Below, piece after piece: positions 1-6,140 of a stretch of 10,300 nt of DNA. Below the pieces are notes generated by a model, which did no database searches, had not been told where the DNA came from, and saw only the letters and a list, made by a program, of their open reading frames with translations. The DNA is from Paramuribaculum sp. (GTDB lineage Bacteria > Bacteroidota > Bacteroidia > Bacteroidales > Muribaculaceae). The position numbers were made by a program, and so were the translations under genes. The stretch's first letter is position 1. The number at the start of each line of letters is the position of its first letter. Location: contig VSPV01000090.1 in NCBI GenBank assembly GCA_009775605.1, forward strand, positions 1 to 10,300. The letters run 5' to 3'.

Positions 1-180
1 TGTAATTTGAGCTTTACAGCGCCCGTTGTTTACTAAGAACTTGTTTAATAAATATATGGCAAATTTAAGCTTTTTCGCTTTATTCGCAAGCATCGGGAAA
101 TATGGAGCCGGAAAGGGAATTTAACTTAAAATGATGAGGCCGGCAGGGTATGAGAGCTGAATTTTCACTTTTTTTGAGTA
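1..180. other. Gene-free left edge
   Basis: This AT-rich stretch lies before the receptor gene, and I find no convincing coding region in either strand. An open frame on the - strand from 453 to 121 only mirrors the start of the receptor gene and resembles no family I know. A T-run at about 169-175 is not preceded by a good hairpin, so I do not call a terminator. A GGGAA segment near 113 recalls part of cobalamin riboswitches, but the rest of that aptamer core is not visible. Confidence 0.5.
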
Positions 181-211
181 TTTACCGGGGAGGGGGACCG
201 GAGTAATTTTG
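181..211 (+). promoter_or_regulatory. Predicted Bacteroidota-type promoter of the receptor-cbiK unit
   Basis: TAATTTTG at 204-211 matches the Bacteroidota -7 consensus TAnnTTTG exactly. An imperfect -33 element, TTTA at 181-184, lies 19 nt upstream, which is a normal spacing; the consensus is TTTG. Transcription would begin at about 215-218. That falls on the upstream ATG at 217 and leaves a leader of about 50 nt before the ATG at 268, so the promoter supports the downstream start. No operator or Fur-like palindrome is evident. Confidence 0.6.
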
Positions 212-267
212 CAGATGTGAAACGGTGTCATATCGAGACCGTAATAAACCTCATAAACCATCTTCAT

Positions 268-2319
268 ATGTATTGCAAAACAATAATTTCCACACTCCTG
301 GGTGTGATGGTCCTGCCGGTGATGGCGGAGGACAACACGCCTTTTTACAACGACTCGATTACCTATGAGCTCAACCCGGTGGTTGTAACCGCCACGGGCA
401 TGCATCAGCGCCTTAAGAATTCCACTCTTCCGGTGGAGGTGATAACGGGCCACGAAATAGAAGCCGCCGGCATAAACGGCCTGCAGGAAGCCCTGACCAT
501 GATGGTGCCGTCGCTTTCGTTCTCGCCTAACGCCATGGGTTCATATCTGCGTTTCAATGGCTTGACAAACAGTCATGTGCTTATGCTTGTCAATGGCCGT
601 AAAATGATCGGCGACATAAGCGGAAACGTTGACCTGAGCCAGATAGACATCAACACCATAAAACGCATAGAGGTGCTGAGCGGAGCGGCTTCCACGCTGT
701 ATGGCTCTGATGCCGTGGGCGGTGTGATAAACATCATCACCTCCGAGCCTACAGACCGCAGCGAATTCTCCTCCAACAGCCGTTACACCACCAAGAACCG
801 TTTTGACCAGGGCCTGGATCTATCGCTCAGTTCCGGCAAGGTTGGTTCGTTCACAGGCTATAACTACTCCCATTCCGACGGCTGGCAGAACTCGCCGTAC
901 ACTATGGAGGACGACGAAATGATACGCACCCTGGCGCAGCTCTCGCTGGGCTATACCTCCAACAATCTCACCCAGCGTTTCACCTACAAGCCCACCGATC
1001 GCCTTTCGACCTACGCAGAGGGCACTTATTATAATAAATGTCTTGACCGTCCGGTGGTGCGGGAGGATATTACCGGCGGCTCGAAGTACAACAACTTCTA
1101 CGAGAGCTGGAGCTGGGCCGGCGGGGCCACCTACAGGCTCGGTGACCTTGGCAACATAAAGTTCGACTACACCGGACGCACATACGGCCAGTGGTACAAA
1201 TACCTTGTGGAGTCAGGCGACTATCTCCCCGGCCAGTATCAGCGCACAAAGCGCCAGAAATACCATGAGGCTGAACTGCGTGGATTCTTCAACTTCTCCG
1301 AGACAAGCAACACCATTTTCGGAATCGACTACCGCCACCAGACGCTCATCCGTCCTGAATCAGACCTTGACAAGGGCCTGGGTACATTCTCCGTATACGG
1401 TCAGCACGAACAGCGTCTGTGGAATCACATTACAGCCACTGCCGGTCTGCGCTACGACAAAGTGCATTCACTCGGCAGCCGCGTCACCCCCAAGGTGTCG
1501 CTGATGTTCAAAGCCGGTGATTTCAATCTGCGCGGCACTTACGCCATGGGTTACCGCACGCCGGGCATCGACGAGATGTATTACCACATGCTTCATCAGA
1601 TGGGCAGTCGCTACACAATCACTCTCGGCAATCCCGGTCTGAAATCGGAGACGAGCAATTACGGTGCAATAAATGCCGAGTGGCGCACGGCGCGTTTCAG
1701 CGCCTCGGTCACGGGCTATGTCAACTTTGTGAAGAATATGGTGACCTCCAGCACCAAAAAGTGGAGCGCTCTTGACGACGCCGAAAAGGACGAGCTGATG
1801 AAGGAATTTCCCGAGATTGCCAATGTTAAGACGTCGTCTCTCGGCATCAAGCGTTACTATAACTTCAACAAAGCCAACGTAAAGGGTGTGGAGATAAATC
1901 TGAGCGGCGTGCCATGTCACGGACTTCAGCTCAGCGGCAACTATTCCCTTGCATTCGGCCGCGGCATGAACGACGACGGCGAGTGGCAGAAACTCAACCG
2001 CTCCGTGGTACACTCGGCCACAGTCACTGCCAACTATTTCCGCACCTGGGGACGCTATAATCTCAATGTAAATCTCAACGGCCGCATGCAGTCGCGCACA
2101 TATTATCCCGGCGACGTGGACGGTAACGCTCCCGGCTACGGTGTGTGGAATCTGATGACGCGCCATGAGTTTGACTACTTCCGCAGCTTTACCCTCACTC
2201 CCGGCATAGGTGTGGAGAATATATTCGACCGCCGCGACATGCGTCCGCTTAACAGCAATTTCGCTCTCTATTCGCCCGGACGCTCGGTGGTAATCAGTCT
2301 TAACGTAACTCTCAAATAA
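268..2319 (+). CDS. TonB-dependent outer-membrane receptor, heme/cobalamin type
   Basis: This is an outer-membrane beta-barrel that imports a large ligand using TonB-ExbBD energy. From the ATG at 268 it is 683 aa and begins with a signal peptide (MYCKTIISTLLGVMVLPVMA, cleavage expected after VMA). The in-frame ATG at 217 would add 17 polar residues before that signal and sits on the predicted transcription start, so 268 is preferred. A TonB-box-like segment (NPVVVTAT) lies near residues 36-43. The plug domain spans about 47-160, with the typical IKRIEVLSG and STLYGSDAVGGVINI motifs. The rest is barrel, with a late NIFDRRD turn and a hydrophobic last strand. YRTP (429-432) and NPGL (455-458) flank His440 and His443. 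This recalls the FRAP/NPNL region of heme receptors such as HmuR and HemR, though similar motifs occur in other receptors. There is no SusC-type N-terminal domain and no SusD partner. The gene is followed after 3 nt by a CbiK-like chelatase, which points to a metal-tetrapyrrole ligand. The receptor class is certain; the ligand is inferred. Confidence 0.93.
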   Translation: MYCKTIISTLLGVMVLPVMAEDNTPFYNDSITYELNPVVVTATGMHQRLKNSTLPVEVITGHEIEAAGINGLQEALTMMVPSLSFSPNAMGSYLRFNGLTNSHVLMLVNGRKMIGDISGNVDLSQIDINTIKRIEVLSGAASTLYGSDAVGGVINIITSEPTDRSEFSSNSRYTTKNRFDQGLDLSLSSGKVGSFTGYNYSHSDGWQNSPYTMEDDEMIRTLAQLSLGYTSNNLTQRFTYKPTDRLSTYAEGTYYNKCLDRPVVREDITGGSKYNNFYESWSWAGGATYRLGDLGNIKFDYTGRTYGQWYKYLVESGDYLPGQYQRTKRQKYHEAELRGFFNFSETSNTIFGIDYRHQTLIRPESDLDKGLGTFSVYGQHEQRLWNHITATAGLRYDKVHSLGSRVTPKVSLMFKAGDFNLRGTYAMGYRTPGIDEMYYHMLHQMGSRYTITLGNPGLKSETSNYGAINAEWRTARFSASVTGYVNFVKNMVTSSTKKWSALDDAEKDELMKEFPEIANVKTSSLGIKRYYNFNKANVKGVEINLSGVPCHGLQLSGNYSLAFGRGMNDDGEWQKLNRSVVHSATVTANYFRTWGRYNLNVNLNGRMQSRTYYPGDVDGNAPGYGVWNLMTRHEFDYFRSFTLTPGIGVENIFDRRDMRPLNSNFALYSPGRSVVISLNVTLK

Positions 2320-2322
2320 AAA

Positions 2323-3153
2323 ATGAAGCGGTTATTACAGTGTCTTGCAATTGCGGTGGCGGTCCTCTTCTGCGGAACGGCCGCCACAGCCAGGACCGCG
2401 GTGGTGATGGCCCACTACGGCAGTTCAAACGACTATACACGCACAAAGACCATAGGCCGTATCACCGAAGATGTGCGCCAGGCTTTTCCTGATATCACGG
2501 TGCGCGAGGCATACATCTCGCCGGTGGTGCGCCGGAGCATGATTGCGCGCGGCCTTGATGCTCCTTCGCCCGAGGATGCTTTGCTGAGGCTTCGCGCCGA
2601 GGGCTACGATACGGTTTATGTGCAGCCTTCCACTCTGCTCGACGGCGGCGAGACAGCCGAGGTGCGTCGCACCGTGGAGGCGGTAGCTCCCTTTTTCAGC
2701 CATGTGGCAATGGGGCTGCCGTTGCTCTACTCCCCAGCCGACTGCGAAGAAGTGGTGAAAGTGCTCCTGCAGGAGCCTTGTGCCGCCAATGAGGCCGTGG
2801 TGTTCGTGGGGCATGGCAATATGCTGCCCAGCACGGCCTCCTATTCGCAGCTTGATAACATGCTGGGAGTATCGGCCGGCAAAGGGGTGTATCATGTAAG
2901 CACCATAGAAGGGTATCCCACGCTTGAATCCACGCTCACGCAGTTGCGTGCCTCGAAGGGTGTGAAGCGCGTGCGCCTTGTGCCATTGCTGCTTGTCTGC
3001 GGCAATCATACGCTCAAAGACATAGACGGAGCTTACGCCGAGGGCGTCCGCGCCGCCGGTTACCAGACCTCCACCGAGTTGCGCGGACTGGCGGAGATTC
3101 CTGCCATCCGCAGCATCTATGTGGAGCGTGTCCGCCGGCTCACAGGCCGCTGA
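2323..3153 (+). CDS. cbiK: Exported CbiK-type sirohydrochlorin cobaltochelatase / tetrapyrrole metallochelatase
   Basis: The 276-aa product matches the class II chelatase CbiK, which inserts Co(II) into sirohydrochlorin in anaerobic B12 synthesis and can also handle iron. The expected active-site residues are visible: His164 in FVGHGNML, His229 in CGNHTLKDI and Glu110 in LLDGGETAE. They correspond to His145, His207 and Glu89 of Salmonella CbiK. The N-terminal motif MAHYGSSNDYTRTKTIG and the PAIRSIYVERV end are also typical. Unlike cytosolic CbiK, it starts with a signal peptide of about 23 residues ending in ATA, so it is probably periplasmic, like CbiK-P of Desulfovibrio. Cys17 lacks a good lipobox. 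The ATG follows the receptor stop by 3 nt in an A-rich context, so the two are surely cotranscribed. No other cobalamin-synthesis gene is in view, so a role in heme or corrinoid metal exchange is as likely as B12 synthesis. The family is certain; the physiological substrate is not. Confidence 0.9.
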   Translation: MKRLLQCLAIAVAVLFCGTAATARTAVVMAHYGSSNDYTRTKTIGRITEDVRQAFPDITVREAYISPVVRRSMIARGLDAPSPEDALLRLRAEGYDTVYVQPSTLLDGGETAEVRRTVEAVAPFFSHVAMGLPLLYSPADCEEVVKVLLQEPCAANEAVVFVGHGNMLPSTASYSQLDNMLGVSAGKGVYHVSTIEGYPTLESTLTQLRASKGVKRVRLVPLLLVCGNHTLKDIDGAYAEGVRAAGYQTSTELRGLAEIPAIRSIYVERVRRLTGR

Positions 3154-3182
3154 TCTTTTCCTTTTGACTATCCATAGAAAAA

Positions 3183-3230
3183 AGAACAGGCGATGTGTCC
3201 AATATCATGTTTTGGCACATCGCCTGTTCT
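3183..3230. terminator. 15-bp perfect inverted repeat, likely terminator after cbiK
   Basis: The arms AGAACAGGCGATGTG (3183-3197) and CACATCGCCTGTTCT (3216-3230) pair perfectly around an 18-nt loop. The structure starts 30 nt after the cbiK stop. The left arm is preceded by a run of A, so on the - strand it reads as a hairpin followed by a T-run. On the + strand the hairpin is followed only by GTATTTAG, a weak U-tract. It probably ends the receptor-cbiK transcript or protects its 3' end, but the polarity of the T-run is odd for that job because no - strand gene enters from the right. Confidence 0.6.
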
Positions 3231-3258
3231 GTATTTAGCCGGAAAAGCCCTAACTTTG
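3228..3258 (+). promoter_or_regulatory. Predicted Bacteroidota-type promoter of the fucosidase gene
   Basis: TAACTTTG at 3251-3258 is an exact TAnnTTTG -7 box. TCTG at 3228-3231, 19 nt upstream, is a three-of-four match to the -33 TTTG. Transcription would begin near 3264 and give a leader of about 36 nt before the ATG at 3300. This rules out the longer reading frame that opens at 3195, upstream of the promoter. The weak -33 element overlaps the end of the upstream inverted repeat. Confidence 0.65.
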
Positions 3259-3299
3259 TGGAAATAATCAATCATTTTCATTTACCAATCCAAACCGAT

Positions 3300-5519
3300 A
3301 TGACCGTGAAAAAATTATTTCTGCTGTTTCCTGCTGCCGCTCTGGCTTTAGGCACGGCGGCGCAGAACTCCGGAATCGAGAATGCCAACACAATCAAAGT
3401 GCAACCCCTGAAGGGGACGGACGACCTGAAAGAGAAGGCCGTCCACGTAGTCCCTACGAAAAATCAGCTGCAGGCCCTTCAGGACGGCTACATTGCCTTC
3501 ATCCATTTCGGGCCTAACACTTTCACCCGCCGCGAATGGGGAACCGGCATGGAGGATCCGCGTGTGTTCGACCTCAAGACTCTCGACACTGACCAGTGGG
3601 TGCGTGCCATGAAGGATGCCGGAATGACAAAGGTGATTTTCACCGCCAAACACCACGACGGTTTCGTGCTCTGGCAGAGCCGGTATACCGACCACGGTAT
3701 AATGAGCTCAGGTTTTCGCGACGGCAAGGGCGATGTGCTCGCCGATCTTGTAAAATCATGCCGTAAATACGGCCTTAAGCTTGGCATATATCTCTCGCCC
3801 GCCGATCTCTATCAGATAGAGAATCCGGAAGGCCTTTACGGAAATCTCAGCAAGAAGACCACCCGAACCATTCCGCGTAAGGTCGAAGGCCGTCCGTTTG
3901 CCAACAAAACGACTTTCACGTTCGACGGCATTGACGACTACAACGAATATTTCCTCAACCAGCTTTTCGAGCTTCTGACTGAATACGGCGAGATTGACGA
4001 GGTGTGGTTCGACGGCGCACATCCCAAGCGCAAGGGAGGCCAGACCTACAACTATGCGGCATGGAAGGAACTGATTCACAAACTCGCTCCCAATGCCGTG
4101 GTTTTCGGCCGCGAGGATATCCGCTGGTGCGGTAATGAAGCGGGCGGTACACGTCCCACGGAGTGGAATGTGGTGGCCTATGACGTGAACCCCGACACTG
4201 CCACAGTGTTCCACGATATGACCGATGCCGACCTCGGCAGCCTCGGCGTGCTTGCCAAGGCCCAGTATATGCACTATCAGCCTGCCGAAACCAACACCTC
4301 TATACGCGAAGGATGGTTCTACCGCGACGACGACAATCAGCGCAGCCGTTCGGCCAACGATGTATTCGATATGTATGAGCGTGCGGTGGGAGGCAACTCC
4401 ATATTCCTTCTCAATATTCCACCCAACCGCGAAGGCCGCTTCTCGCAGGTGGATGTCGACGTGCTTGCCGAAGCCGGAAAACGCATCCGCGAGACTTATA
4501 CCACAAATCTTCTCAAAGGCTCGAACCTTCCGGCGGCGGTGACCGACGGAGAAATCACCACCTTCATCGAGGCTGACGGTCCCGTGGAGATAGTTCTGCC
4601 GAAGGCCGTTACACTGAACCGTTTCATGATTCAGGAACCGGTGTCGGAACGTGGTGAGAGAATAGAAAGTCTCCGTCTGGAGGCTATGGTCGGCGGCCGA
4701 TGGGTTACCGTGGCCGAATGCACCAACGTTGGCTTCAGGAGAATCCTCCGCTTTGCCGATGTAACCACCGACCGCCTGCGCGTGACAGTCACCGGCACCC
4801 GTGCTGTGCCCTATATCGCCGAGGTTTCGGCCCATTTCTATGCTGCGAGACCGCCGCAGCTTGAGGCTATACGCTCTCTCGACGGAATGGTGACGCTCGC
4901 TCCCGTACGTTCTGATTTCGGTTGGAACAATTATGGTGAGAACTCCTCATCGAATCTGAGCGCCGGAATGAAGATTCATTATACTCTCGACGGCTCACGT
5001 CCCACCGCGGCGTCGGCGGTCTACGAGGCTCCGTTTATGCTCGACAACGGTACGGTGAACGCCGTGGCTATTCTTAACGGCGAGGCCGGCCCGGTGGTGA
5101 ACGCCCGTTTCGGCTATGCTAAAAACGGCTGGAAAATAACTGCCGACAGCCAGACTGATAAACATGAGGTAGCCAAAGCCGTAGATGCCAATCCGGCTAC
5201 CTATTGGAAGAGCGCGTCGCTTGACAAATCGGCTGTAACGGTCGATCTCGGCTCCAGAAAGAAAATAAACGGTTTCATCTACACCCCGCAGAAGGCCGAC
5301 AGCGAAGGAATGATTTCCGGATGGCAGGTGCTTGTAAGCGACAACGGCAGCAAATGGACCAAAGCCGGCGAATATGAGTTCGGCAATCTCATCAACGACC
5401 CCTCGCCCCGCGAGCAGCGCCTTGACAAGGCGGTAAGCGGCCGTTATGTGAAATTTGTTCCGCTGGCCACAGCCGCCGACTCTCCCTGCGCCACCATCGC
5501 CGAGCTGGATATTTTCTAA
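3300..5519 (+). CDS. Exported alpha-L-fucosidase (GH29) with chitobiase-like and F5/8 type C domains
   Basis: The 739-aa enzyme releases terminal alpha-L-fucose from glycans, most likely host mucin, Lewis-type or milk oligosaccharides. A signal peptide covers about residues 1-21 (hydrophobic core LFLLFPAAALALG, cleavage TAA/Q), and the absence of a lipobox cysteine suggests a soluble periplasmic protein. The GH29 barrel occupies roughly 45-400. It contains IHFGPNTF, AKHHDGFVLW (His118-His119) and EVWFDGAHP, whose Asp238 is the expected nucleophile. The general acid/base is probably Glu280 (WCGNE), with Glu288 as an alternative. This arrangement resembles the alpha-1,3/1,4-specific GH29-B group more than GH29-A. 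A beta-sandwich follows, then a chitobiase/hexosaminidase C-terminal-like domain (about 515-607; IHYTLDGSRPT), then an F5/8 type C (CBM32-like) domain (about 610-739; AVDANPATYWKS). I start at 3300 because it opens the signal peptide and lies downstream of the promoter. No SusC/SusD pair or other glycosidase is adjacent, so it appears to be an orphan enzyme. Confidence 0.95.
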   Translation: MTVKKLFLLFPAAALALGTAAQNSGIENANTIKVQPLKGTDDLKEKAVHVVPTKNQLQALQDGYIAFIHFGPNTFTRREWGTGMEDPRVFDLKTLDTDQWVRAMKDAGMTKVIFTAKHHDGFVLWQSRYTDHGIMSSGFRDGKGDVLADLVKSCRKYGLKLGIYLSPADLYQIENPEGLYGNLSKKTTRTIPRKVEGRPFANKTTFTFDGIDDYNEYFLNQLFELLTEYGEIDEVWFDGAHPKRKGGQTYNYAAWKELIHKLAPNAVVFGREDIRWCGNEAGGTRPTEWNVVAYDVNPDTATVFHDMTDADLGSLGVLAKAQYMHYQPAETNTSIREGWFYRDDDNQRSRSANDVFDMYERAVGGNSIFLLNIPPNREGRFSQVDVDVLAEAGKRIRETYTTNLLKGSNLPAAVTDGEITTFIEADGPVEIVLPKAVTLNRFMIQEPVSERGERIESLRLEAMVGGRWVTVAECTNVGFRRILRFADVTTDRLRVTVTGTRAVPYIAEVSAHFYAARPPQLEAIRSLDGMVTLAPVRSDFGWNNYGENSSSNLSAGMKIHYTLDGSRPTAASAVYEAPFMLDNGTVNAVAILNGEAGPVVNARFGYAKNGWKITADSQTDKHEVAKAVDANPATYWKSASLDKSAVTVDLGSRKKINGFIYTPQKADSEGMISGWQVLVSDNGSKWTKAGEYEFGNLINDPSPREQRLDKAVSGRYVKFVPLATAADSPCATIAELDIF

Positions 5520-5545
5520 GAAAGAATAAAGCGATATAAAAAGCA

Positions 5546-5581
5546 AGGGGGCTGCGCACCGGTGCGCAGCCCCCTCTTTTT
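5546..5581. terminator. Bidirectional intrinsic terminator between fucosidase and ferritin genes
   Basis: A perfect 30-bp palindrome at 5546-5575 folds into a GC-rich stem (GGGGGCTGCGCACC and its complement). A T-run follows at 5577-5581. An A-rich segment (5536-5546) precedes it and becomes a T-rich tail on the - strand. It lies 26 nt after the fucosidase stop and 26 nt beyond the ferritin stop, so it can end both convergent transcripts. Confidence 0.9.
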
Positions 5582-5601
5582 GGTTATGGACGGTCAGTTG
5601 T

Positions 5602-6114
5602 TCAGGCAAGGATGGACGGAGCCACGTAAGTGCGGGCGCCGAGTTCCTGGTCGAGCATATAGAGACCCATGCCGTCGTTGCCGATAAGAGTGAACTTGTC
5701 GATAAGCTGACGGGCATTTTCCTCTTCCTCCACCTGCTCGTTTACGAACCATGCAAGACGGTCGCGGGTGGCGTAGTCATGCTCTGATTCGGCGAGACCG
5801 AAGAGGGCGTTTATGAGGGCGGTTACTTTCTGCTCGTGGGCGAGAGTGGCTTTGAAAGCGTCAAGGGGTGATTCCCATGAGGTGGGAACGGCGTCGATGG
5901 CCTTGAGCTCCACGCGGCCGCCGCGCTGGTTGATGTAGTTCATGAATATGGTGGCGTGAGCCTGTTCTTCCTGGAACTGGATTCTGAACCAGTTGGCGAT
6001 ACCTGTGCGGCCTTCGGCCTCAAAGTGCATGCCCATTGAAAGATAGAGGTAAGCCGACCAGAGTTCGGCGTTGATCTGCTCGTTGAGAGCGTCTTGAATT
6101 TTGTTGCTAAGCAT
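5602..6114 (-). CDS. ftnA: Bacterial non-heme ferritin
   Basis: The 170-aa product is a 24-subunit cytosolic iron-storage protein that oxidises Fe(II) and stores it as a ferric mineral core. The ferroxidase residues fall at exactly the E. coli FtnA positions: Glu17, Glu50, His53, Glu94, Gln127 and Glu130. The third-iron (site C) glutamates Glu49, Glu126 and Glu129 are also present. No heme-binding Met52 of the bacterioferritin type is evident, and position 52 is Ala. Length is normal and the start gives the standard N-terminus (MLSNKIQDALNEQINAE). The gene lies 26 nt downstream of yidC on the same strand with no clear -7 box in the gap, so it may be read from the pyrG promoter. Iron-responsive control is not visible. 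It ends at the shared bidirectional terminator. Confidence 0.97.
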   Translation of the reverse strand: MLSNKIQDALNEQINAELWSAYLYLSMGMHFEAEGRTGIANWFRIQFQEEQAHATIFMNYINQRGGRVELKAIDAVPTSWESPLDAFKATLAHEQKVTALINALFGLAESEHDYATRDRLAWFVNEQVEEEENARQLIDKFTLIGNDGMGLYMLDQELGARTYVAPSILA

Positions 6115-6140
6115 GATAAAATATTTGGTTGATAAGAGAG

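Noticed and set aside
60..216. Possible cobalamin riboswitch upstream of the receptor, suggested by GGGAA near 113 and the CbiK neighbour
   Set aside because: The other conserved core parts (GGTG-type element, GCAACTGT-like segment and B12 box) are not visible. The best promoter lies downstream of this segment, so it would not be in the leader.
1468..2166. 232-codon open frame on the - strand inside the receptor gene
   Set aside because: It mirrors the receptor barrel coding sequence and resembles no protein family.
3756..4835. 359-codon open frame on the - strand
   Set aside because: It is antisense to the catalytic domain of the fucosidase, has no recognisable motif and no plausible promoter.
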